Assembly (NCBI RefSeq): GCF_030867095.1
Contig: NC_081833.1
Location: forward strand, 76,017,395-76,081,394
From: Alligator mississippiensis
Lineage: Eukaryota; Chordata; Crocodylia; Alligatoridae
Length of the DNA: 64,000 nucleotides
Reading direction: 5' to 3'
Shown here: positions 24,901 through 34,900 of the stretch, piece after piece
How positions within the stretch are numbered: the stretch's first letter is position 1
Layout: each line of letters opens with the position of its first letter
Program-made: the position numbers and the translations under genes
The notes under the pieces: model-generated
Seen by the model: only the letters and a program-made list of their open reading frames with translations
What the model was told of the DNA's origin: nothing
The model's database searches: none

Positions 24901-26712
24901 CACGGACTGGGTGAGGGGTGCAGCAGGGCCCTGAGGACCGTTCCCCCATGGGGGCAGTGGGGAATGGGGGGAGCCCCCATCACAGGGTTACAACCTTGGG
25001 ACCCCCACAAACAACCTGCAGAGAAGGGGGGGCAGGCACCGGGGGCCTGTGGCTTGCTCACCCTGTGTGGAAGCCCCTCCTGCGCTGGGCAGTGGGGCAG
25101 GGGCTGCCTGGGGGATCAGTGCTGCGCACAGCCTTGGTGCCTGCCCCCACGCTGGGCCACCCGTGCTGCCCAGTAACAGGCCGTGTCCGCCCCAGGCCCG
25201 GCTCTGGGTGCAGCTGATGCGGGAGCTGCGCCACGGCGTGAAGCTGAAGAAGGTGCAGGAGAAGCAGTTCAACCCGCTGCCCACCGAGTACCAGCTGACG
25301 CCCTTCGAGATGCTCATGCAGGACATCCGGGCACGCAACTACAAGCTGCGCAAAGTCATGGTGAGCCTGGGAGGCCCGGGGCAGGGCTGGGCCACAGCCG
25401 GCCAGGGCCAGCCCCAATGCAGGTACGCTGTGTCCTTCATCCGGCCACCCTGCACCCCTGACCGGCCTGCCTGGGGGAGCAGGCAGACCTACCTGGGTGT
25501 ACCTCACCCAGCAGGCCCTGCGCTGGACACGTCGATGGTGTTCCCCTGGGTAATGGGGCTCCCTGCCTGTGCCTGGGTCCCCCTGCCCTGTCCCTCTGCA
25601 GCCTCCCACGCCATCCCAGCAGACCTGTGGCCACTCCCTCGTCCCTCCTTCTCTCTCCCATGTATGTCCAGGTGGACGGCGACATCCCCCCGCGGGTGAA
25701 GAAGGATGCACACGAGCTCATCCTGGATTTCATTCGGTCCCGGCCGCCGCTGAAGCAGGTAAAGCATGCCTGAGCCCTGGCTGGGCCTGACTGCCTGCGG
25801 GGGATCCCAGCAGGGCCCCATCCTGCTCCAGGATAAGAAGAGTCCTGGGGAGCTCTGGGGCTCAGGCTAGGCAGGTCGTGGACCCAGGGTGGGAGCCCCA
25901 TGCTGCTCCCAGTGCTGCATGGTTATGAACACATAAGCATCACATGTGGGGTCCTGGGCTCCAGTCTTCGCTGTCCTGAGTGCTCTCTTCCTGAGCTCCC
26001 TTCACCTTGCTCACTGGGGTCTCCACGCGCTGTCAGCGGTGGTGGAGGAGGGGGTGCCAGCTGGCCCCGTCACACTGAGCGCCTGCCCCCACACCCTAGG
26101 CTTCGGAGCGGCGGCTGCGCCCCATGCCCCAAAAGCAGAGGACGCTGCACGAGAAGATCTTGGAGGAGATCAAGCAAGAGCGGAAGCTGCGCCCCGTGGA
26201 GACGCGGTACCAGAACCAGAAAGGTAACGGGCTGCTGCCCCCTTCCCCCATCCCCTCCCCTGGGCAAGCATGGCCCTGAGGACAGTAGCCACATTGCCTT
26301 CACCCTGAGCCAGCCTGGGGGGCTCAGACACAAACAGGCCCCCACCAGCCCTGCCCACCCCAGTCCCTGCATCCATCCTCCCCCAGCTCCCACATCATGG
26401 GTCCGGCAGCTCCCTGCCCCCGTGGTCCGGTTCCCTTTTCACCCAAGTGTGTCCAGTCTTGGCTGAGCTGGCTCCTGGCTGTCACCACATCCTCCAGGGC
26501 CCGGGGGCTGCCTGGCTGTGCTGAGCCATCCTCCCAGCTGCCCAGCCCTATCTCCTACCAGCCGGCCCCCCGTGCTGGGCTGAGTCAGGAGGTGCAGCCC
26601 CCAGCAAGCCAGCCCCATCACCAGGGTCTGGGCTCCATGGGCCAGGGTGGGGACCATGCCCTGAATGTGTCTCCCATGCATCAGCCCTGCCTGAGCACAC
26701 CTGAGACCCCCC

Positions 26713-26749
<37 letters not shown>

Positions 26750-29700
26750 TGCCCTGCCCTGCCCCGCCCCGCAGGCTTCGGCTCCCTGCCCTGCATCGTC
26801 AACGCCTGCTCCAGCAACGTGAAATCCAGCTCCTGCCTCAACCTCTCGCTGCCAGACACCGGCCCCGTGCCCCCAGCCCGCCTGCGCCCGCGGGTCCTGC
26901 TCAAGGCACCCACGCTGGCCGAGATGGAGGAGATGAACAGCTCAGAGGTACAGGAGGTGCTGGGGGGAGCAGGGAGGGGGGCAGGGGGAGACCTGGGCAT
27001 CAGCAGGTCTCTGCCCTTCCCCTCACTCCTGTGGATGTCCCCATTGCAGGAAGAGGAGTCCCCCCGCTCGGAGGCAAGGCCGGAGCCAGGGTCACTGCTC
27101 CCACTGACCCGCGACCGCTCCTTCTCGGAGCAGGACCTGGCCCAGTTCCAGAGCGAGGCGGTCACCAGCCAGCCCGGCACCAAGCCCCCCGGCACCCAGG
27201 AGTCCGACCCGCGGCCCCGCTCAGGTAGCATGCACGGCACACGGACCAGCACAGAGACCACCGGCAAGTGCCCCCATCCTCCCCTCCACCCCCTGTCCTG
27301 CCCTGCCCAGGGCATCCTGGCTCAGGTTACCATCCTGCTGGGAAGCTTAGGACACGCGAGGCTGCAGACAGGCTCCAGGGTCACTGCCCATGGCCTGGAC
27401 CTTGTGCAGCAGGAGCACAGTGCAGCTCTTTGCTGGAGGGCAGTGCCAGAGCTCCCCTGCTGCCCTTCTCGAGGGCACTGGCACGGCTGCTCAGCCGGGG
27501 GGCTCTGCATCACCCCCACCAGCTGCTGTGTCCTGAGCCCCCTCCCTTACCCATCCCCGCCAGCCTCGGGCAGTCGGGTCCCTCTCCGTGGGGCTAGGGG
27601 TGCCCAGGCCCTGCTCCAAACTGCGATGGGGTGGGACTGACGGCCCAGTTCTCCTCCAGGCTCCGTCCCGGCCAGCTACCACCAGGCCCCGCGCAGCACG
27701 GCTCTGCTCGCCCCTGCCCGCGGCTCCCTCAGCTCCGTGGAGGAGAGGTCGGAGGAAGGCCCCAGCTCTACCCCCGGCCCCAGCACCAAGCACCTCTGGC
27801 TGGTATGTGCCTGGTTGGCTTGTGTGTGAGCTCAGGAGCCCTGTGCACTATCCTGGCACCTGGGAGATACCCAAGGGGGTACAACCAGGACTGGGACAGA
27901 CATGGCTAAAGGGAGGGTTAGCAGGGGAGTGAGGGGCACCGGCTGAGCCGGTGGGATCTGGAAGAGTGGGAGCTGCTCTGAGCCTCTGGCGTCTCATCCT
28001 GGAAGCCACTGCAGCTGAATGAGCCACCCAGGTAGCTGGCCAGGGGCTGACAACACACAGCCCCACGGGATGGTACCCCAAGCCCAGCCCAGCCAGAGCA
28101 CCTGGTGCAGCTTGGAGCCAGGGGTCCTGTGTTTAAAGCAGGGCAGGAGCCCAGAGCCCCCGGCGCTCCTACCTGCCTGAAGATGTAGATGCCCGCGGCC
28201 TGGGTGGCAGGGTCTACAATGAGACCGTGGCCATGAGGCAGGGAGCAGAGCCATGCCCCCACCTGACCCTGCTGCCCTCGGCCGCAGGAGTTCAGCCACC
28301 CCGTGGAGAGCCTGGCGCTGACCGTGGAGGAGATGATCAATGTGCGCAAGGTGCTGGTGAAGGCTGAGATGGAGAAGTTCCTGCAGAGCAAGGAGCTCTA
28401 CCAGAGCCTGCGCAAGGGCAAGGTGAGGGCAGCCCCGTCGGCCCCTGGGCAGGCCAGGCCCGCAGGAAGCCAAGGGGTGGCAGGGCCAGGCTGACTCGTG
28501 CCTTTCACCTCTGCCCCTTCCACCCTGCAGATCTGCTGCTGCTGCCGAGCCAAGTTCCCGCTGTTCTCTTGGCCTGCCAGCTGCCTCTTCTGCAAGAGGT
28601 GAGAGGGGACCTCCGTGCCACCAAGGCCAGGGGGCAAGAGGGGCCGGGGGGCTGCCAGGAAGAAGCACCGGGGTCCTCACTGACCCTCTCCATTCTCCTG
28701 TGGCTCTTAGGTCCGTCTGCAGCTCCTGCAGCCTGAAGGTAAGAGGTGCTTCTGCTGCTCTGTCCCCAGGGTACTCTTCCTTGCTGGTGCCCGGGTCTCT
28801 CTGGGCACTGCTGTCTTGCCTGGTCACTGTTGGAAGCCCCCAAAGGGGCAGCAGGACACGCCAAAGTTTGGCTGTCTGGGTGGTGGCTGTGGGGCAAGGG
28901 GCAGGTAGGGGCTGTGCTGGGTGCTCTGTGATGGGGCCAGGATGGAGAGACCAGCCCCACTACAGCAGTACCCATGGGGCAGCCAGGGCAAGGCAGCCTG
29001 GCAGGTCTCTGCTGGTGCTGACCTCCACTCTCACCCGCTCCCCTCGCAGATCAAGATGCCCTCCAAGAAGCTGGCCCACATCCCCGTCTATGCGCTGGGC
29101 TTCGAGACCGTGCTGGGGACGCTGCCTGCCAAGGTGCTGCCCGTCCGGAGGAGAGACGCGTTCCAGTGAGTGCCGCACCCTCGCAGCGGGCCGTGGGGTC
29201 AGCAGCCCGCAGCCCCCAGGGCCAAGCCAGCCCCGCAGGCAGGTCACAGCAGGTGACGCAGGCTCTGGGGACGGGGCTGGCTCTCTGGGGAGCTCCCCCC
29301 ACGATGACCAGGCCCCTTGCAGCACTCCCATGAGAAGCTGCAAGGGTGCGGTGCTGTGTGCAGAGTGTGGGCAGCTCCCATGGGTGGCAAGTGCCACTGG
29401 TGACAGGAGCAAACCTGTTCCCAGCTTTTCCCCTAGCTTCACACACCCACGGCAGCTCTCCTGCCCCTCCAACTCTGGCTTTCTGCTCCTGCCCTTTCAT
29501 CCCCCTCCCGGGCAAAGCATGGAGACAGGGCACCACAGAACACCAGCTTGCAGGTGCTCCTGGGCTGCGGGTACCCCAGAGCAGGGACGGGGGAGGCTAC
29601 GTCCAGCCTGACGTGAGCTGTGTCTTGCAGCTCCCTGCGGGGAACGGGCTGGCGGGGTGTGGAGCAGGAGTTTCCCCACATCTACGCCCACGGCTCAGTC

Positions 29701-29838
29701 CTCAAGGATGTGTGCAGCGACTGCACCAGCTTCGTGGCTGACGTCATCAGCTCCAGCCGGAAGAGCGTGGACATCCTCAACACCACGCCGCACCGCAGCA
29801 GGAAGACCCAGTCACTCTACATTGACCCCGGCCGCTAG
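12993..29838 (+). CDS. SPIRE2: SPIRE2, spire-type actin nucleator, 15 coding exons, 722 aa
   Basis: Exons: 12993-13263, 20358-20395, 22882-23241, 24833-24910, 25196-25360, 25672-25758, 26100-26223, 26775-26947, 27050-27224, 27660-27802, 28288-28422, 28531-28598, 28711-28738, 29050-29165, 29631-29838. All are GT-AG and phases close to 2,169 nt (human protein 714 aa). The KIND domain (about residues 15-225) binds formin FMN2 and includes [13 protein letters not shown] and [14 protein letters not shown]. Four WH2 actin-binding repeats follow at about 254-370, including [29 protein letters not shown] and [14 protein letters not shown]. The Spire box (about 542-570) contains [17 protein letters not shown]-like zinc finger starts at about 584 with ICCCCRAKF and CLFCKR. 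The protein nucleates actin on Rab11 vesicles. The start is the first ATG giving the conserved N-terminus and has a gcc-ATG-g context. Residues 433-538 are the least conserved part. Confidence 0.97.
13530..13948. repeat. 21-bp purine-rich minisatellite in SPIRE2 intron 1
   Basis: About 20 imperfect copies of a 21-bp unit, consensus ggttcaggacacagagagaga, start some 270 bp after exon 1. Unit length is a multiple of three, so both strands stay open and give false frames (Arg/Glu-rich on plus, Leu/Ser/Cys-rich on minus). The plus strand is strongly purine-biased. Confidence 0.93.
14645..14968 (+). mobile_element. 475-bp family element, 5'-truncated (copy 2)
   Basis: Matches the element at 10233-10708 from gtcagattgggg onward, through gaagcaggatgttggctgtc and gctgatcctgcctcaggcag, to the CR1-like tail. 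It lies in SPIRE2 intron 1, in sense orientation, and lacks the first 150 bp or so of the family. Confidence 0.75.
16836..16932 (+). mobile_element. 475-bp family element, 3' tail only (copy 3)
   Basis: Only the last 95 bp of the family remain: gctgatcctgcctcaggcag, gggggttggactaaatgacc and the cacttctttgatttctgtga terminus. It lies within SPIRE2 intron 1. Confidence 0.75.
20358..20395 (+). CDS. SPIRE2: SPIRE2 exon 2 (38 nt, short internal exon)
   Basis: Flanked by ttccttcacag and gtatgt. It supplies the two bases that complete the Glu codon split at the end of exon 1 and encodes [12 protein letters not shown] after it, matching the VVPLASSEAQ-type linker of human SPIRE2. Without it exon 1 (phase 1) cannot join the exon at 22882 (phase 0), so it is required for the frame. 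It is easily missed because introns of about 7.1 and 2.5 kb flank it. Confidence 0.9.
23972..24092 (-). mobile_element. 475-bp family element fragment (copy 4)
   Basis: Antisense fragment in SPIRE2 intron 3. It has gcagtggggctggaaggga at the 3'-tail side, and gggaaagcagggggtgttgg and cagccagcgtcctgcaaca corresponding to the central block, with an internal gap relative to full copies. Confidence 0.55.
26707..26774 (+). repeat. (CCCATG)n and (CCCTG)n microsatellite at the SPIRE2 exon 8 acceptor
   Basis: About six CCCATG units (26711-26748) pass into CCCTG units and end at the cccgcag acceptor of exon 8. The repeat therefore forms the polypyrimidine-rich region of that 3' splice site. It produces a Met-Pro repeat open frame that runs into the exon but is not coding before 26775. 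Confidence 0.9.
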
Positions 29839-31150
29839 CAACAGACTCTGCTGTCCCGTGGCCCCTGCCCTGGGCACCAGCATCTCTGCCAGAGCCGGAG
29901 CCAGCCCTCTGGAAACCGAGCTCCTTGGGGGCCCGGGGTTCTCTGGGCAAGAGCCCCCGGCCCCACCCCTGCACACAATCCCACCCTCGATGGCTTCCAG
30001 CTGCCTCTGCTTCCTACAGACTGCCAGGCCCCTCGTGGGGCACACGCCTGCCCCTCAGCAAGGCCTGCTAGCAGCTCTGTGTGTATGTACATATATATAT
30101 AATATATACAGCCTCTATATTTATATACATGACCGACGGCCAGGGGTGTTTGCTGCCAGGTGCTGTCTGAAGCCGCAGCTTGCCTGGCAGGGACCCGCTG
30201 GCTCGGTGTCTCCCACTGCAGGTGAAGCAAACCCAGCTGCTCTCTTTCCCCGCGCTCCGCAGGGCTGGGCCCGACACCCCTGCTTTGTAGAGCAGCCAAC
30301 CAGGCAGGGAGACCCCCAGGGTGTCTCATACAGCAGCTCAGGGCAGCACGAGGTCCTGTCCTCAGAGCAGAGCGAGGCGGCTGGGCCCTGCCACGAGGTC
30401 TACCCTCAACAGCACCTGGGCTCTCTGCCCTCACCACCCCTTGTAGCCCCCATGCCTCCCTTCCAGCTCGTGCTGCTAGAAGCAGCTCTGGGTGCAGGAG
30501 TGGGGGCCCCCCGTGTGTGTCTCCGGATCCTGTGTCTGTGCCAGACAATCAGCTGTGAATATTTATTTGTCCTTATGCTGCAGGTCATGGGGAGGGGCGG
30601 TGGGTTGGGGCCATGTCTCATGTCTGTCTGATGCTGCCCTTTCTCTGCCAGAGCTGTCAAGGATTGTGCAGACAGCTCTGCCGCTCTCCGGAGTCTCGGG
30701 GCAGGTGCATGGCTGCCGGGCGCTGGGTGGAAACCCTCCACCTTTCACACTTGGGGTGCTGGAGGGGCTAATGCTGCAGGGACACTAGGAGGTGCAGCTG
30801 TGCCAGCCATGAATGCCCCCAGGTCCCTGGGGGACGGCTCGGACAGACAAGGACCCTGCTGCCCTACACCACGGCCTCCTGCTTCTGTGCCAACCTGCTC
30901 GCTGCTCCCTGCTGACGCACCTGCGAACAACTATGCCTTATCACTGTCCAGGATCCCCCCGTCCACGACCCCGTGCGAGCCAGGCCTCCAGCCGTGGGCC
31001 TGACCAGGGCCGACAGACCTGGTCATCGTATTCTACCCAGCCCATGCCATAAAGACGCCATGTATATTGTAAATAGCCCGCATCGGACCAGCATGGTTGC
31101 TCCTTGTACATACAATTGCTCCCATCCCAATAAATACCTATTTTAGGCTG
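29839..31150 (+). other. SPIRE2: SPIRE2 3' untranslated region
   Basis: From the stop codon to just after the poly(A) signal. It contains an AT-rich block at about 30080-30132 (tatatatataatatatac) within GC-rich DNA, two perfect Pumilio motifs (tgtacata at 30086-30093, tgtaaata at 31068-31075) and an ATTTATTTG AU-rich site near 30560. Confidence 0.8.
31129..31134 (+). terminator. SPIRE2: SPIRE2 poly(A) signal AATAAA
   Basis: Canonical hexamer about 1.3 kb after the SPIRE2 stop, followed by a GT-rich stretch (ggtgccttgg, tttgtc). It is the only AATAAA between the SPIRE2 stop and the TCF25 start. Confidence 0.8.
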
Positions 31151-31739
31151 CACTGGTGCCTTGGACAGCTTTGTCCCCCGTTATCAGCCCCTCTCCCTGG
31201 GTCCCTGCGGTGGCCCAGACCCACAGAGAGCAGCAGGGGCCAGTGGGGCAGGAAAAAAGGGGGCCGGGCCCTGCCCAGGGACGCGGGGCAGCCCGCTCGC
31301 TGGGGCAGCTTGTGCGGGGCAGGCGGACGGCGAGCCGAGGGAGCAGCGCCCCCAGCCCCTGCATCCGCCGGCCTCAGGGTTTGTCGGGGCTCTGGTAGCA
31401 GTCAGAGGGGCGGTCCGGATCAGAGATCAGCGATCAGCCCGGGCCCCAAACACCGCCAGGAAGGCGCGAGCCCGTGTGCATCCCCTGGCACCGGGTAGCG
31501 GCACCTGTGGGATTTGGGCCCCCAGAGGGAAGTCTTCCAGCCCATGTCCTGGCACCAGCTGTGCCTCCGCAGACCGGATGGGCCCCTCTGGGAAACGTCT
31601 CCGGAGCACAGCGAGCTCTGAGGTGGGAACGAAGGGGATGCAGGGAGCACCCGGGCCAAGCTGGCCCCTGTGCATGCAGGGACTGCTGGGGCAATGACCC
31701 ATGGCCGTGCTTTCCCGCCAGGGCCCCAGAGACGGGGTC

Positions 31740-31906
31740 CTCGCACCTCGGAAAACACGTGGGAGGGAGGGACTTATGTGGCGCGGGGGGAGGCGCGAAG
31801 TAAGTGGCGGCATCGAGCAGGGCGCGTGCGCAGGCGGCGCCGGCCGGCGGCGCGCCCCAGTGACGTTAGGCGCGCAGGCGCAGTGCGTGCGGTGGCTGGG
31901 GGCCCT
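31740..31906 (+). promoter_or_regulatory. TCF25: TCF25 CpG-island promoter
   Basis: TATA-less CpG-rich sequence directly before the TCF25 ATG. It has a near-consensus NRF1 site (ggcgcgtgcgca, 31821-31832), a second gcgcaggcgcag, and a CRE-like tgacgt at 31861. This is the usual architecture of a housekeeping gene. The stretch from 31150 to 31740 holds no feature I recognise. Confidence 0.65.
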
Positions 31907-34900
31907 ATGTCGAGGCGAGCGCTGCGGCGGCTGCGGGGGGAGCAGCGGGGCCAGGAGCCCCTGGAGCCGGAACCGGAACCGGAACCAGGCGGCGGCGGCG
32001 GCGGCGGTGGCGGGAGCGGACCGCGCCGGGGGGTCGGCAACCTCTACGAGCTGGTGAGTGGATGGGGAGACTGGGCTCGACTGGGCTGGGCTGAGGTGCA
32101 GGGCGCTGAGCCAGGCCGGGGTCAGACGGGGGCCGGCCGGGCCTGGGAGCCGTGGGGGGCTGCGGGTGGGGTCGGCGCGGGAGCACGGCCCGGCTGGGGT
32201 GGTTGTGGGTGGCCCGGCCCCTCCGTGCCCTGGCCAGCCCGCGCAGCACTGGCTGGGCCCTGCCCCCCAGGCCCTCTTGGGCAGCTCGTGCAGCCCCCTG
32301 CCACGTGGTGCTTTCCGCCCCGGCTCCGTGGGGGGGTGAGATGCAGCCGGTGCTGAGCTGCTGGGATAGCCGGGGTCCGGCCTGACCCGCGTGGTGCACA
32401 GATCAACAATGAGGAAGAGTCGGAGGAGGAGCCGCCCGCCCCGGAGGAGGCGGCAGGCTCCAGACTGAAAGGGCACGGCGCTGCCGGCAACGCCGAAGAG
32501 GCAGAGAGCGACGGGCGCAGAGATGGAGGAGCCCCGGCGCACCAGGACCACGGCACGGCGAAGCCGCAGGTACCTCGCAGGGCGCGGCCTGTCTTCTAGC
32601 TGCAGAAGCACAGTCCTTTCCCTCGGGCAGCCCTGGGGGTGGAACACGTGCCCCTGAGGCAGAAGGGGTGTAAAGCTACATGCAGGATACAGGACACGCA
32701 GCAAGCACCGGTTGATATAACGCTCCCTATCCGTGCTGCCCCCCTGCCTGCGGAGCTGTCCTGCGCGCTTGTCCTCACCCTGCCCTGGCCAGCAGAGGAA
32801 GGGAAGAGTCTGATTTCTGTCCGCTCGCGTCCCCAAGTTGCCGTGGAGCCCAGCTCGATGGGGCGTGCTCTCGGACCAGACCGGGGCTGGGGTGTGGGGA
32901 GGTCAGTGTGACGCCTAGTGATGTTGCCACGCAGCTTAAAGCAGAAGGGGGAAGTTCCCAGAGGTAAGTGGCTGTGCTGCTGTTGGCAGCCCTCTGTCGA
33001 GTTCATGCAAAACGGCCGAAAGCCAGGAAGCCCAGGTGTCTGGAAATAGAAATGATTTCCCTTTGTGGTAGGCCTCAACTATGTAGCTCTTGGGCTGCTC
33101 ACAGGGGCTGACTTTGGCTTGATAAAATGCACCAAAGCATTTGCTGTGGAGATAAATACGTGGAGAAGTGCATGGTGTTCCCTGGCAATAGTGACCTGGG
33201 AGCTTTCTTTTCTTGTAAATGCCCCTCTTGCAGCTTGGCCTTAGGTGATGGCAGAGGACAGAAGCCCTTCTGTGCACGGCACTGAGGAAAAGGGCAGATA
33301 CGTGGGTGCGTTCTGGATTGCAGGCTCTCCTCTTGGAGACCTGGTTCTGGAGCGTGCTCTTTGGAGGTAATATCTGCGTGGACTCCTCGGGGCTCCTGGC
33401 AGTACGTCGTTAGCCTGGTGTGGAGGAGGCGGCATAGATAGCAGCGCACTGGCCTGCCTGTGGGATGAGGCCGGGTAGCACCATCTGCTGTAGTTGTCTG
33501 TGGAGAATGAGCATGAGGTGCTTTCTGGGCGCTGCGTGTCTGTGGTGATGGGTGATTTTTTGGGGGGCATTGCTCAGCACATAGGAGAGAATAAATGGAA
33601 GCAGCCATCTCTGAGGCTCGAGAGAGAATCCCCAGAATCTCTTGTGCTAGATAATCTGCCCCAGGCACTGATATGAGAGTATCTGAGGTTCATCTTAACC
33701 CCCTTGGTTTGGGAATGATAGAGTTGCTTTGCTGTGCCGTGGTCACAGTCTTCCCGTTACGTTGTTGTCACGTGTTGGAGACGAAGCAGAAAGGCTTTCT
33801 CCTGGACTGAGTCCGTGACAGTTGGTCTCCTCTTTAGTGATGCCATCTTCTCCCCTGCAGCATCCCCCCAGGACTGCATTGCTGTGCGCTAACTGACATG
33901 TCACCTGTTCTGCTTCTCTCCTAGCCCAACTCAAATAACAAGGCACGGAAGAAAAAGAAGAAACGGAAAAACAAGAGGACTCCCGTCAGTGAAACTCTGG
34001 TACATTGGCATCAAGTTCTCAGGGGCTAGCACCCCTCCTGCCCTCCCTCCCTGCCCCGTGGTTCCCCCTAATCTGTGCAGTGTTCTGGGTCTCCGTACAA
34101 AAAGGGCTTCCTCTATACTTCTCTTATGTGGAGAGCGTAGCTCCTATTCGACAGTCTCTGAGTTCAGCTGTTGGGATTCGACCAGCCCAGCAACAGCTGA
34201 CTGATGCTGGAGCCTTCAGACCAGTGCCTCTTTCCATCTTGTCTCGGGGTGGAATTCTCTGGGATTTTGCCCTCCCTTTACCCATTCCCACGTCCTCCCT
34301 GACCCAACCCAAGTGCCCCTTTCTGCTACACTGTGCCAGATGCAGCAGTTTGTAGCTGTTAGTGCTCCAAGCACTGACAGCGAGGGCCTGAGAGCCGCAC
34401 TGGTGCTCTCTCCCGGGTGCCTTCCCCTGCCTAGCAACACACTTCACTCCTGCTGGGCTACTGCCCGGGTGACCATAACAGCAAAAGTGTGGCCAAGAGC
34501 AGTAGCTGGTGCCAGGCATGGGGGTAGCGAATGCTGTCCCAGAGTGTGTGTACATGGGACTGCAGTGCCCTGCCTGTGCAGGGGGTGGTGAGAGTCTCAG
34601 TCTGGCTAAGCAGTCTCCTTCCAAGGAAGTTGCCAGGCTTTTCTCTGCTTTTTGCTGAGTCAGGAACCTCATCCACCCAATCGCTGCATGCAGAAACAGC
34701 GATACAGACAAGATCGGGTATCGTTCGACCAAAGCATTCCTGCTGTCAAAGCCTTAAAAAACAGACCATTCAACCACACACAACCCAAGTTTGCTGTAGT
34801 TCAAACCAGCTTCTGTTTGTGGCCTCTTTGGCAGGTGCAGAGGGAATGCTTTCTTCTCAGACTCATCAGCTGGTTTGGCTTGGAGACTGGCTTGTTCAAG

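Noticed and set aside
26714-26774. Met-Pro repeat as an N-terminal extension of a SPIRE2 exon
   Set aside because: It is the (CCCATG)n microsatellite before the acceptor; homology starts exactly at 26775.
31427-32836. 469-aa minus-strand frame over the TCF25 promoter and exons 1-2
   Set aside because: Antisense to coding and CpG-rich DNA, Pro/Ala/Arg-rich, without domains; a composition artefact.
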